Shown: positions 10,200 through 21,789, numbered from the stretch's first letter. The stretch is DNA of 64,000 nt from Aplectana chamaeleonis (GCA_029168955.1 JAPDOI010000212.1:978001-1042000), one strand, 5' to 3'. Numbers and translations: made by a program. Notes: generated by a model from the sequence alone, not told the origin.

Positions 10200-11728
10200 G
10201 GGGTCGAATAGAGTCCCGCCGCTGAAAGGAGCGGCGGAGGAAGGAGCGGCGTGCCGCGCCGCACAAGATTTCTCATCGCCGCCGATCTCCAAATGCTATG
10301 AACGGGCTGCGGCAAACTGGAGCGGCGACGCGCTTTTGCGTACTACGTACAGGGCTATGCAACTGACGTTTAAGTTTCGAATTAAACAATTGTAATATTC
10401 AGATTGGCCATGTTGGAGCTGGATTTAATTTCACGGCGGCTTGGGTCATGTTCAGTGGTTCAGATAAGAAAGCAATACATCAGAAACGATTGGCAAACAC
10501 AGCTATGTACTTCAAAACTTTCGGAATCCCTGAAAACGGTGTCCGTGATCGACGTGCACCCCCTCCATTTTCTTGCATTCATTTTTAGAGTCATATGATT
10601 GTAACATTTCACCTTGTGTATTCACCAGACGTGGGACCCAAAGTAAAAGTGATTCGAATAATATTCGAACTATCGGAATATTCTATTCATTTGCGAACCT
10701 CAAATTCTATTTTTTTAATTCGATTCTTTCGGGAATTGGGATATTTTTAGCTTCCTCAGGTATTCGGTTCATTCAGGATATTGATTATTTGCTTTATAGA
10801 GTGATCGATTCTTTCGGAATTCTGCATTGATCGGTTTTTCGGATATATTCTATTCATTCGGGGTTCCAAATTTTTTGGTTTTCAATTTCTTCGAACAATC
10901 GCTTTACTTGAGAAGCTGAAATATTCAACTTTCCGAATATCCGCGCAATTTTTTGTCACGGCATTCGAATACTTTTTACTACTGAAAAAATGGGGAATAT
11001 TCGTTAACTAATCAGAAATAATTCGCAAATTCTTTTTTTAATTGGAATATACGGACCAATTTTTCGAAAATTCGAATCGAATAGAGGACAAGTTGTCAAA
11101 AATTTCCATGCATTAGAAAAAATTCGAGTCTCTATTCGATAGTTCAAATTTATTAATTTATTCAACATTTCCAAAAATTCGACAATGTCAAACCTAGTGT
11201 CTCATGTCTTTTACTCGCTATTAGTACTTATCGAGGCAACTGCACCTTTTCGAAAGTTAGTAATTCATAGAGGATCTGCTTTCAGCTGAGAATAAGTTTC
11301 TCAAATGGAAATTTAGAAGGGCGTTGTTCAAAAGATACGCGGGAATTTTCGGATTCGAAGTTTAGTTAAAAAAAAGCACTTGAATTGGTGTCAAAATTTT
11401 CAAACCTCTTCAAAAATCAAGTTTCACCAGCTCAAAATCCTATGACTAGAAGTGACCTTGATGTAAGTACACAGGTAAACAGAAATTTACCTCACAAACA
11501 TAAATATTTGGCCATTCAATCATGGAAAGCGGGCTCGATCGTCTGCTGTCGCCGCGCCACTTCGCCGCACCGCTCGGGGTTGCAAAGCGGCGCCGCCTGG
11601 CCATATTTGCCAGATTCGGCCTTGACCTAGTGTAATCGACCCGCCGCGCCGCCTCTCGGCGCCGCGTGATCGATACGGCTGCACACCATGCTGCCGCGCC
11701 GTTGCGCGGCGAGACTCTATTCGGCCCC
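10200..11728. mobile_element. PIF/Harbinger-like element, TSD TAA
   Basis: Ends GGGGTCGAATAGAGTC and GACTCTATTCGGCCCC, flanked by TAA (10197-10199 and 11729-11731). The opposite fold-back arm at 9345-9365 carries the empty site (CTAAAGGATTGCGGC when complemented). About 130 bp at the left and 200 bp at the right are GC-rich and related to 5981-6249. The 1.2-kb middle is AT-rich with many ATTCGAAT words and has no transposase frame. Confidence 0.82.
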
Positions 11729-11790
11729 TAAGGGATTGCGGCATTCTACGTGGGCAAAAATCGGGTTTTCCACTCCCTACGCATCTCATC

Positions 11791-12235
11791 AATCCCTACA
11801 TGGTTCCACAACACAAAATAATTCTGAAAATTTCATCATCAGAACGATCAAAGACGGATTAATCCTTCATACATAGGTTCATGAAAACATTCGATAGAAA
11901 ACATTAGTTACTGCAATAAAAGTAGCTCTGTTATTGTTTATAATTGCTGAATTGTAATGAATGAAAAATTGTTTTATTTTTTGTCACAACCTACCTTCTT
12001 ATTAAAAATTTTCTTCATAAGATTGTTTGGAAGTTTAAAAATTACACAACCTTGTTTGTTGGCATTTTCGGAATTTTCTTCATTCAGTGTTTTTTTTTAA
12101 TATTCTTGTTTATCCAAATCAGGAAGTCAAAATCATGGCTGCTGTGCTCAACTTTTCGGAAAACCGCCGATTTCGATTTCCCATAGAGGGGTGCCTCAAA
12201 ATTACCGAGCTAAGGGGGGTGCATATACAAAATCG
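11791..12235. other. Non-coding spacer
   Basis: AT-rich sequence; no gene, repeat pair or tandem array recognised. Confidence 0.4.
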
Positions 12236-12427
12236 CCATGCCGGGACGTGTGCCCAGCCCTGGGCGGGACTTGCCCACAATGGCGGGGTTTTCCCACTTT
12301 TCTAAGCCGTTTTGCGGCTCCTGGGTAGCTTTTCGTCCCGTTTTTTCGACGCTGTTCTGCTTCTAAGAGCCACGAGAAGCGTTTGTCATGAAAAATTCGA
12401 GGACGAAGTTTATCGCGAACAGTGCCT
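12236..12427. mobile_element. TTAA MITE fragment
   Basis: Right end CGCGAACAGTGCCT before TTAA at 12428-12431. The body matches the left half of 6521-7004 in reverse (GAGCCACGAGAAGCGTTTGT). Its other end is truncated near 12236. Confidence 0.75.
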
Positions 12428-12431
12428 TTAA

Positions 12432-12677
12432 GCGTGAGCAAGCGAAAGGAGGCGTAAACGCGCGGTAGCGGGCGAGAGCGAACGTAAGAGCCCGTCAGAG
12501 GCTGGCAAATCGTGTGTTAATGACGACCATCGATTTTGCCTAATCGCACGCCCTCGCAACGTATGGACGCTGCCTGAGACACAGGATTGCTCAAATATTG
12601 TCATCCTGGATGGTTTTGAGCGCTTCAAACGTCAAGGTATTTATGCCGATATTTCGACCATGTTTGTGAGCGTGTAT
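12432..12677. mobile_element. Possible TTAA-element remnant
   Basis: The right end GAGCGTGTATGCCGC before TTCAA matches the GTGTATGCTGCC ends of 27293-27753. The left end, next to TTAA at 12428, does not match well, so this is a tentative fragment. Confidence 0.4.
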
Positions 12678-12689
12678 GCCGCTTCAACT

Positions 12690-14267
12690 CACCTAAACCG
12701 TTCAGAAAATCGAAAACGGCCCTCATTTTCGTGTTGGCCATCCCAAGAGCTCCGCTTCCCAGGTTTCGGACTTTTATGGTAAGCAACATTAGGCAGCAGG
12801 TCATTTCACGACTGCAAGCGATCGATTCTAGCTTGTAACTTTTTTCAGATAGAGTTAAGCCGGAGTCACTCGCAGATTTCACCACGCGCAACATGGGCAC
12901 TTTCTCTCCATTTACTTCATTTTGCAAACCTCGTACAACGCTAAAATGGTTTCCCTCATGAGCTAGGAACGACAGGGAGTTTCCTTGGTGTTGCTCCAAT
13001 TTACGAAATGCTGAATGAAAACGTTCTCGGTGGTCCCGCATCGTTCAATGGCTATGTGAGTACTCACCTATGAATACCGCAACGGAACTCTCACACGAAC
13101 TACAACCTTTTCGTTTCCTGGTAGATGCACAACAGATAATGAATCGCAATTTATCTATGCAGCTCGATAATAATGGAATGAGACAACGAAAAGTAGTAAT
13201 TCATTATTAACATTACTCGCACTCAGGTAACGATGATAAATGTGGGAAGACACGAAGTTCTGTGCAAAGCTCCTTCGGAACTGGGGAATTCCTAAGACGG
13301 TATTAGACACTGCTAAGTGCTAAATATCGTGTGTACTCCGCCTCTCCAACACATTCACATCAGGAGCCAATATATACACTCAAAAGAGAAGGCCGCACCT
13401 AGACGGGAAATGACCACGATTATATGGCGGAACAATATTGGGGTTATAAATCTAGCCTAGATCTCAATGGAGACCATAGAAATAACCGATACAGATATGA
13501 GAAGCTTTGATTAGATCTCTTTGAGTAAACGACGATCTCATCTTCCCCATCGGAAAAAGAAATCCTCGGCTCAAGTGTTTCTAATCCTCTAGTACAAGCA
13601 TTGATAAACTGTAACTGGTAAATCTGGACAACGGGGAAGGTATTTTTTTGAAAACGAGGCACAACAGCACTTTAAATGATATAGAATGCACATGAACTGT
13701 ATCTGATGTAAGTATAAACAACACAAAACATTGAGAGCTCTTCATATATAAGCGTAACGGTACGACACCGGATAGAAGATAATAAAGGGGTACGAAGATG
13801 ACTTGACCAATTTCACACGAAAACTGCTTACAGCTCTGAATGACTGATTCCCTAGAGCATTTAGGTGCGTCTTTTGGAACCTATGAGAGAAGTGCAAAAA
13901 GAAACTCGAAATTCTGGTGAACGATGCCAATGTACACAGAAAAACGGGACTATAAAAGGCGGCATAGAAGCCAAGATAGGGAAACTGATGACCGGTATCC
14001 GATACACATATGCAGGATTTCGACACGACGAATTGGGACGGATCACTTTTTCACTCTCTTCACCTCACTTTTCTTAGTGAGATTTCTTAGAGCGGGTGAG
14101 ATGCCCTGTTGAGATGCCACGGTCGCCCTGAAAAATAGTTTATCAGTGGGTGTACTTAGGCGCATTCAATGTACAAAAGCAGTTAGAAAACAAAAGCAAG
14201 TACAATGGTGTGAAGTTAAGATACCAGATAATACAGATAGACAGATAGAGATATAAGAGGAAAAATA
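12690..14267. other. Unassigned region with one open frame
   Basis: A 138-codon minus-strand frame at 12625-13041 has a TTTTCATTCAG-like acceptor near 13015 and a GTGAGT donor near 12680. I recognise no domain, and its phase does not fit after the RhoGEF exon ending at 24109. 14222-14262 is a GATA-rich short repeat. Nothing else is supported. Confidence 0.35.
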
Positions 14268-14435
14268 CCAGGCCGTCCAACAATTCCTGTCCGAAAATTT
14301 TCAAAATTCTATAATTTTCCTTAGAAGTGTTATAATATCAGGCAAGTGTAAGAACCTTCTAGAAGGTTCTCCAAAGTTCTACGCTAGGGGTATATAAGGC
14401 GCAGTAGCCGCGTCTAGCTACCAGTACAAGCTAAA

Positions 14436-15374
14436 ATGGACCAAGGTCGAATTCGTACGTTCGTGTACTACGAGTAGCTGCTGGGCAACGACACGGGCAC
14501 CGCGGTCGCCAACATCTTCAGAGCGTGCAAGGAGGATGCAGTGTCCCAACGCACAGTCAGCCGCTGGTTCAATCGTTTCGAGAGCGGCGACACGAGCCTC
14601 GAGGACAGGGAGCACAGCGGGAGGCCTTCTACGGTGGATGATGACGAAGTCCGTCGCTGTATCAAGGAGAAGCCGGAAGCCACCACCCGTGAACTGGCGA
14701 CGACGCTCGGCTGCAGCAAGTCCACCATCCACAATCGACTCAACTTACTCGGCTACCACAAAGTTCTGGCCCGTTGGATCCCCCACCGTCTGACGGACGC
14801 CAACAAGCAGAGCCGCGTGGCCGTCTGCCAGTCCCTCCTCCTTCGTGTGCATCGCAAGGAGTTTCTCGAGGACCTTGTCACTGAGGATGAGAGCTGGATC
14901 CTCTACGACAACGTCGCCCGCCGTGCCGTCTGGATCCCGCGCGGAGAAGAGCCGCCGACGACGCCGAAAGCCGTTCTGCACCCGCTGAAGATCATGCTCT
15001 GCTGCTGGTGGGATACCAAGGGCATGCTGTACTTCGAGCTGCTCCCGCAAGGCAGGACGGTCACCGCCTCCATCTACACCGATCAGCTCAAGAAACTAAC
15101 CGCCGCCATCCGAGAAAAGAGTCCCCGACGGGCCTCGGTCCACCTGCTGCACGACAACGCGCGCCCCCACGTGGCGAAGGAAACCCAGCAGAAGTTGGCG
15201 ACGCTCGGCTGGGAGACGGTTGCCCATCCGCCGTATTCCCCGGACCTCGCCCCCTCCGACTACCATTTGTTCCGCCCACTGAAGCACCATTTGGCCGGAA
15301 GAAAATTCACCAACTACGACAACCTCAAATCCGACTTCGCGGACTTCTTCGAGTCGCAGCCCCCGGACTTCTGA
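14436..15374 (+). pseudogene. Mariner transposase, two nonsense codons
   Basis: DNA-binding N-terminus with helix-turn-helix segments (SQRTVSRWFNRFESGDTSLE; TTRELATTLGCSKSTIHNRL), then a DD34D catalytic core. The acidic residues are Asp151 (EDESWILYD, codon at 14886), Asp240 (LLHDNARPH, 15153) and Asp275 (PDLAPSDYHLF, 15258). The last two are separated by exactly 34 residues, the mariner hallmark. TAG at 14475-14477 (codon 14) and TGA at 15372-15374 interrupt it. After the TGA the frame continues GIGDLPNRWATV. GC content and codon use are richer than the surroundings, consistent with a young insertion. The start ATG is at 14436. Confidence 0.93.
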
Positions 15375-15412
15375 GCGAAGGGCATCGGCGACCTGCCCAA
15401 TCGATGGGCCAC

Positions 15413-15725
15413 TGTTTATATATATATATTTATTACATAGGCAAGCCTATGTAGTCAAAAACAATGTTCAAAACGACCGCGAAATACGAATGAACCATAG
15501 GAAGTTTGAAGCATGGAAACTAGAAAAAAAACAACATAGCGGAACAGAAAAGAAAAGCGCATTGCTGTAATAGTCAACCTAAAGAAAGGAATCAAAAGCT
15601 ATCCAGCCAGTCAGGAAGGGCTACTTGTACGATCAGCCAGCTCAACATTTTCTCGAATGAAATTTTTGAATGACGTGAAGTTGGAAGGAATGGAATGATT
15701 TCTACCAAGGTTCTCAAAAATGGTG
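15413..15725 (-). mobile_element. 5'-truncated LINE 3' end
   Basis: The minus strand reads the C-terminal HTIFENLGRNHSIPSNFTSF segment, typical of CR1-like LINE ends, followed by a 3' UTR and a (TA)n tail next to 15413-15425. It splits the last ten codons of the mariner transposase. The target duplication is unclear (ACTGT occurs at both sides). Confidence 0.7.
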
Positions 15726-15832
15726 TGGATAACTGTGGTGATTATATTGTTGATTAGACTTGTTTTTCAATAAAGTTGAAAAAAAATAATAATGGTGAAA
15801 TTTTCGGACAAAAATTATTGGACAACCTGGTA

Positions 15833-16938
15833 CTTTTCTAGGTATTAGGATGGTGAAGCAAGGTTAGACATTCGCAAGATTTTCTCTCTTGGAGGATCAA
15901 TAATGCATTATTTAATATCCTGGAACCATTTGAAAGCTCATTTTCCTCACCGAGCTTGATGCTGTTAATAGAGCGGTCTACCGTGATAAAGAATGAGAGG
16001 AATAAAAATTCTGGAATCACTTTTCAAGTCCAGGCACACAATTTCTTATCAGGTTTGGGAACCGGGCGTGAGATCGCCCAGAATGGGTGGGACTGCAGGC
16101 TTCAGAACGCAAAACTCCGCGCATCCCTGGTAGGGATCAAATCAGACAGGAACACAGCGACTATAAAGTGTGCAAAAATGTCCACACAACGTCTATCACC
16201 TTGTGGTGCCCTTATTAGCCGCTTCCTAAACACCTCGTGCGGTGTGTACTTGCCGCAGAACTTGTCTTCCGAAATGTGCCGATTTCCGGGACGTAAAGAA
16301 AGTAAAGAGCATGAAATAAAGGTGAAAAGAAATCTTAAGAAAATCCTATTTAAACCCCACAGAAATCACCGCATAGCCGACTTCTCCAAATTTGAATATA
16401 GGGAGCTAGAGATCTGCTTTGATTGAGTCACTTTGGAGTAGATGGTGTGGCATTTTTTGAAATTTTCGTTACCTTCCGCATTCACAGGAGAGATCTAGGC
16501 GACAAACTCTATGCTAGAGTGCAGTCCAATAATCTTCGTCGATTTCTGTATTTCTCATGAATTTTTCAAGTAAATCGCTAATCGACTTCTATCGATTTTC
16601 AAGAAAATTTGGTAAAATAAGCACAGATCGCCAGAAAATTTCAAAAATCACAAATTGAACGCTTAGGGATATTTTACGGATCTATTCATTGTTTTTTTTT
16701 TCAAAAACCAGGTTACGTCTCGAAAATAGGTATATTCTGAAGTGATCTATAAAGAGCACAGCAAACGAAATGCTTGAGAGCGACATAATTTGTGGTGCAC
16801 ACAACGCATTCCGTATACGAAATGGGTTAGCCAACTTCGGGGATCGTGCTGCCTGGAATCTCCTACCCTGAAGAGGCCACTACGCTCATTACAACGGACA
16901 AGCAAGTTCTTCAGGTCAAAATTCGGAACAGCAATGTA
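15833..16938. other. Non-coding spacer
   Basis: A 156-codon plus-strand frame (15956-16426) shows no recognisable domain and is probably chance. No paired repeat seen. Confidence 0.4.
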
Positions 16939-17090
16939 CTCAGACAGTAGGTGCGGGCGGATCGCTGGCTTTTGGCGGGCGGATCGACCCCCCCCGCCAG
17001 TAGCCAGCGATCCGCCCGCCAGTAGCCAGCAATCCGCCCGCCACTAGTCAGCGAGCTGCTCGCCACTAGCCAGCGAGCCGCCCGCCACTA

Positions 17091-17771
17091 CTCAGAGAAA
17101 CTCACGGCCCGTCCGCGGCGGAAGATGAGCTCTCCGGACGGTCAGCGGCGCTTGACGGCTGATCCGCGGCACATCTGATAGCGGGTTGGTTAAACGGCTC
17201 ATCCGCGGCGCTGTTGTTCTCGATGGGGGTGGCTCCGTGGCGCATCGGCAGTTGAACGACTCCACCTCCTCATCTCACTCATTCACATCTCACTTGACCA
17301 CCGGCACGGCTGCAGTGGCAACCATGAAAAAACATGGTAAAGCGAATGATCACGTCCTCATATGTTTATCTTATGCACAGCCGGTATGAAAGGGACCTCA
17401 TCTCACTCGAGTCCTCATTCGGCCTTCTGATGCCGGCCCTGGAAGGTGACTTCGAGTCACTCTCGGTAGGCCAGAATATTTTTGGTCGCTGGGGGGGGGG
17501 GCGGTTTTCGCCGCGGTCCGCAGGGAAGAAGGGTCCTCACCGCAGACCTCGGCAAAGGCTACGCCGTTGTCCGGATCGAGGCGGGGCTTTCTCTGCCCCG
17601 GACCGCGACATTCACGCATCTCTGGAGAAGGCGGACTGGTCATGACTGTGTCGGAGAGGACGGTCCGCGGCACTTAACCGGCTCTTTATCGGCTTCGGTG
17701 AAGGATCGTCCGGTCGTCGGCCGCGGACGATCCCGCAAAAGCGCCGCGGATGGGCCGTGAGTTAGTCTGAG
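17091..17771. mobile_element. Nested TIR element of the CTCAGA family
   Basis: Ends CTCAGAGAAACTCACGGCCC and the near-complement GGGCCGTGAGTTAGTCTGAG, flanked by TA (17089-17090 and 17772-17773). It shares the CTCAGA terminus with its host element. GC-rich, with many CCGCGG words; non-coding. Confidence 0.82.
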
Positions 17772-17955
17772 TAGCCAGCGATCTTCCCTCGATGCCACAT
17801 GTTGGTTTCCGGGGGTTCCCACCACGGTCTCCGTGTGTGGGACCACCCCCCCCCTAGTCGTGGGGACCATCCCCTCAGCTGAGAAAAATTATCCTTCGGC
17901 CTCTGAGTGATCCTTCAGAGGTGACTTCAAGTCACCATTCAGGATCCGCCTCTAA

Positions 17956-18571
17956 GGCCCCGGTCATAGTTGGTGCTATTTGCATCTGCATCCCCCGCAC
18001 CCCCGCTCCCCCGCACCCCCAACACCCCCGCACCCCCGGTCGATACGTATGTTTAAAATGATGGAGTGAGGTTGAGAAAATCACTCGATGCATCCAACTA
18101 GATATGACGATGATTACGTGGCCAACAGGATTGCACCTGTTCAGAGAAATAGTGAAGGAGAGTATGGTGAAGTAACGGAGGTAGCAGTAAGGTTAGCTTT
18201 CTAGTGATACACAATGTTTTATCTTCGACCCGCCCACCCGGTGATTTTCTCATCCACGTATTGCATGGATATCGACCGCGTCGGATACATCGAGAGATTT
18301 TCACAACCTCACTCCATCATTTTAAACATACGTATCGACCGGGGGGGTGCGGGGGTGTTGGGGGGTGCGAATACGAAGCGAGGGATATGATTTTCTCGCG
18401 CTTCACCTCACCATGTTGTTCATACGTATCGACCGAGGGTGTTGGGGGTGCGGGGGTGCGGGGGAGCGGGAGGCGGGGATACACCGAGTGATTTTTGCAT
18501 CCCATTTCCAATGCATTCTGTGTGTATCGACCGGGCTGGAGGCGTCGGCTAATCCAACTATGACCGGGGCC
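17956..18571. mobile_element. PIF/Harbinger-like MITE, TSD TAA
   Basis: Ends GGCCCCGGTCATAGTTGG and CCAACTATGACCGGGGCC with TAA on both sides (17953-17955 and 18572-18574). It contains G-rich/C-rich runs (CACCCCCGCACCCCC and complement) and the paired arms TACGTATGTTTAAAATGATG / CATCATTTTAAACATACGTA, making a strong hairpin. Confidence 0.85.
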
Positions 18572-19014
18572 TAAATGCCGAGTGAGCAGTCAGTGCGATG
18601 GAGCGCCTATTATACCCTTCGGTTTGCTTACCCTGAGCATGATACTGATAACAGAAAAGAACTTGTCAATGATTGACAAGTTTTACCGTGTTAAGTTTGA
18701 GCGGGCGGATCGCTGGCTATCAAAGCAGTGGCAGGCGGATCGCTGGCTATCAAAGCCCTGGCGGGTGGATCGCTGTCAGGTTGCGGGCGGATCGCCACTT
18801 CAGAGCTTGCCGGCGATCCGCCCGGTAGCGTGATCAACGCTCCCAGGTGCCGCTATCCGCCCGCAATAACGCAGCGATCGGCCCGCTGAGACAAAGAGAG
18901 GCTAAGATCCGCCCGGCGAGGCCACGATGGACAGCGATCCGCTCGCAACTTGCCGGCGCATCGCCCGGAGAGGCCTTGATTGCCAGCGGTCAGTCCGCAC
19001 CTACTGTCTGAGTA

Positions 19015-19367
19015 GACCGACCCAACGCTGGTAGTGCACTTCCCCAACACGTTACAACCAGGGATGGGTGGAAATTATCTTCGAATTTCCGGAAATCAGA
19101 ACGCCAAAAACCATCGGGAATAAGTTTATCTGGATACATTCTAACAACCCCTGGTGGCTGTGCCTACCCTTTTCTTATTACTGCACTTCCTTCTCAAAAT
19201 GCATTAGCTTTCGGAGTGTGAAATCGTTTCTCAAATAAATGGTTTACAGAAGCCTGAGCGGCTCCAAAGTCCACATAACAAATCTCCACGTTAACGAATT
19301 CTTCCGTAAAAGTTCTTCCTTCCCGTACTTTGCAGGTTCGCAAAAGTGGTTTAGATAGCGACGCTGA
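19015..19367. other. Non-coding spacer with dispersed repeat
   Basis: 19060-19130 is the CCAGGGATG / AATTTCCGG dispersed repeat described at 2798. A 61-codon minus-strand frame at 19194-19379 is unrecognised. Confidence 0.4.
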
Positions 19368-19870
19368 GGCCTTGGTCATACTGGGTGGAAAAAAATCTGA
19401 GACCTGCGGTAACCCGCCCTGGCCTGCCGTGACCGGCCCGGTCGGTAGGTATGAGAAACATGGTAGAGGGTGGTTGAGAACCCAGTGTGGCTAAGCGGTC
19501 GATATCTTTGCAATACGTGGATGACGGGGGGCGAAAAAAAAACGCCTGGTGGGACGGCCGATAATGAAACATTGTGTATCTCTAGGATGCTATTCCCACT
19601 GCTACCTCCATTTCTTCACTATACTTCTCTGACCAAGCGCAACTCTGTTGGCTACGTCATTGTCATCATTTTCGGCAGACTCCAGTCGGCCACACCGGGT
19701 GTTTTTCTCGACCTCAGTGTGCAATGTATTACATGCTTATCGATTGGGCCGGTCACGGCAAGTCACGGCGGGCTCTAGTCGGTCTCACTGGGGGGTTACC
19801 CCATCTTCAATGCTTCCTATATGAATCCACCAGGCTGGCTACGTCCGATCGACCAACTATGACCGGGGCC
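19368..19870. mobile_element. Second GGCC...GGCC MITE
   Basis: Right end CCAACTATGACCGGGGCC is identical to that of 17956-18571. The left end GGCCTTGGTCATACTGGG is diverged. The flanking triplets differ (TGA, TGT), so the target site has mutated or was different. Confidence 0.7.
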
Positions 19871-19975
19871 TGTTAGACTTGCACGGCCTGTACTTCAACG
19901 CTTAAGCGGTTGGAAGCATCAGAAACGAGCCAAATGGCCGTATTTGGGCATTCGATTTGATGGTGTCTGTATTAA

Positions 19976-20946
19976 AGGCAGTGTTCACGATAAAAGTAGT
20001 TTTTTCTGTTTTTCCGCCTATCTTGAAAACGGTCCCATGCTGATTTCAATGATGTCCCTGTAATCGTACAAGACCCCCTGGAAACGGAATTATGGCCCCT
20101 CAAAATTCAGCAAGGGAAGCAATGTGGACGAGTTGTCCGAGGCTTGTAACTCCCGTTTTTTGCAGCCGATGTGTGCGAGCTTACCTGAGTAAAGAGAGAC
20201 GTTGAGAATGAAGGGAAGAACGGGCTTTTGATCGGAAACCATCGCTCATCTAACCACGAATTCAGGGCCACTGTTATAGGACGTGGGCGGAGTGGCCCAA
20301 TGGGTTGGTTGGCCCACGAGATTTTCACTCACTTACCGGCCGTTTTTCGTCACGTATCCGTTCTTAATCTTCTTAGAGGGACCCAAAGCTTACGTTTAAA
20401 GGCAGCAGACACGCTCAAAAATGGTATCGATTTTATGACATAAATCAAAGGTTTGGAGCTGGTTGTATTGGGAACTCGAAAAATGTGTACAAATAGAGGA
20501 ATAACGGTTATTTTGTTATCAGGCGAAAGTGGACGAGTTTTACGGCGCGCGGTTCAAAAAGCGAATATTAGCAACAAAACGGTTGAGATAGAGAAGCCGA
20601 TATGCTCTTACAGCCTGTACTGGAACGTTAACCTCGTCGGAAGCATCAAAAACCAGCCAAAGGGACCGTTTTAGTACTATCAATCTGGACGAGTTTGTAT
20701 TTTGGGGCGGGGTTGTCGAAGCTTAGGGGCGGGGTTGCAGAAATTTTTCGATTTGCATTGCTGAAATTTAATAGTTTCGACTCGTTTTCGGCGCTTCCAA
20801 CGGCGTGAGCAGTCTACAAGGAGCCATGCGACTTCAGAAACGTAGTTATCTCAACAACTTTTTCGAGCGTGTCTGCTGCCTTTAATCCTTTTTCGGCAAC
20901 ATTTTCTAGAAAAAAAAACGCAACTTTTTCTTCGTGAACACTGCCT
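19976..20946. mobile_element. TTAA MITE interrupted by a second TTAA MITE
   Basis: Ends AGGCAGTGTTCACGATAAAA and TTCGTGAACACTGCCT with TTAA on both sides (19972-19975 and 20947-20950). The body is nearly the same as 8004-8338. It is split at 20400-20881. Confidence 0.88.
20400..20881. mobile_element. Nested TTAA MITE (AGGCAGCAGACACGCTC)
   Basis: Ends AGGCAGCAGACACGCTC and GAGCGTGTCTGCTGCCT, TTAA both sides (20396-20399 and 20882-20885). Inserted in 19976-20946, so it is the younger of the two. Confidence 0.88.
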
Positions 20947-20950
20947 TTAA

Positions 20951-21789
20951 GAGAGCGGCGGGGTTTAGCAAGAATGAGCAGTCCTAACGCTTTGGTGGCT
21001 CAAATACGGTTCTTTAGGGTCAATTTTGACGCTTCCAACGGCGCAAGCGTTCTAGTACAGAAAGTCTATTAGCGTCGCTGACTCATCCACTCCTGGTTGT
21101 ATGCTGCCTTCTCAGCGAATTTTCCCTTGCCTAGCTGTGAACATTCGTTCAAGTGCGGCTTACCATTTACAGAATAAAACCTCCCTCCATACAATATGTA
21201 GCATTAATCGTTACTCGGAAAACTCGAACGGATTCGCATTTTGCTTCCAAACATAGAGGAAAAATTTGGGTGCCAAAAAAATCAAATGCCCCTCGTTCCC
21301 TTCTTTTTACCCGTCGGGACTCTTGGAGCTCATAGAACATCGGGACTCTGTGAGGGCTAGAATATATGTAGTACCAAAACGGGTTGGCGGAATCGCTTCA
21401 GTCGGGCGGATTTCGAGCTCCCAGATTTTCCAAAAAAAAGGACGATTTCCATCATATCTTCGTTATCCAACAACTTCAAACTTCACAGTTGAATATTATA
21501 GACACTGTCTCGTCTTTTAATGATGGTTTTGTAATTATCGACCTTCTATTTCAAACCGAAAAATATTGTAATAATCGGGGTCATCACAAGCGGACTATCC
21601 TGCCAACGAAATGACACAGATGTTCTGGGATTTCGTAATCTAAGATGCATTTTTAGGCGATTTAGAATTCACAGGTTCGATCCCGCTAGAGGTAGAAAAT
21701 TTGGCAATTCTGAGAAATAATGGATAGTTCACAGTTGAATATTATAGACACTGTCTCGTCTTTTAATGATGGTTTTGTAATTATCGACT
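20951..21789. other. Non-coding spacer with a direct duplication
   Basis: A stretch of about 60 bp starting TTCACAGTTGAATATTATAG is exactly repeated at about 21481-21541 and 21727-21788. Between them, 21680-21692 holds a B-box-like GGTTCGATCCC. No gene recognised. Confidence 0.6.

Larger units (their letters stand above)
9287..11790. mobile_element. Fold-back element, hairpin centred near 9800
   Basis: Left arm 9287-9790 pairs with 9800-10199 continued at 11732-11790. The two arms share, in opposite orientation, GCTCGCCGTGCGATATGGTG, AGCTACACAGCGCACAC, TTTTATTACAGAACGGGG and GAGGAGAATCTGG. The tip is the GTCCCGGTTTT/AAAACCGGGAC palindrome at 9780-9825. The right arm is split by the PIF-like insertion at 10200-11728. 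No protein is encoded. The outer edges are approximate. Confidence 0.85.
14268..15830 (+). mobile_element. Mariner transposon with LINE insertion
   Basis: Terminal inverted repeats begin CCAGGCCGTCCAACAATT (left) and CCAGGTTGTCCAATAATT (right, complement), flanked by TA at 14266-14267 and 15831-15832. It carries a transposase frame at 14436-15374. The last transposase codons (GDYIVD then stop) lie at about 15738-15757, separated from the rest by a 5'-truncated LINE at about 15413-15725. Without that insertion the length is about 1.25 kb, which is normal for mariner. Confidence 0.93.
16939..19012. mobile_element. 2.1-kb GC-rich TIR element, TA target
   Basis: Ends CTCAGACAGTAGGTGCGG (16939) and its complement (19012), flanked by TA (16937-16938 and 19013-19014). 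The subterminal regions are tandem GCGGGCGGATCGCTGGCTA-type motifs in opposite orientation at both ends (16955-17090 and 18700-18990). Two further elements are nested inside. No transposase is seen. Confidence 0.85.

Noticed and set aside
12625..13041. 138-codon frame as a downstream RhoGEF exon
   Set aside because: No recognisable domain, and the likely acceptor would enter in the wrong phase after the exon ending at 24109 (phase 2).
15956..16426. 156-codon plus-strand frame as a gene
   Set aside because: No domain, no splice context and no amino-acid bias beyond chance.
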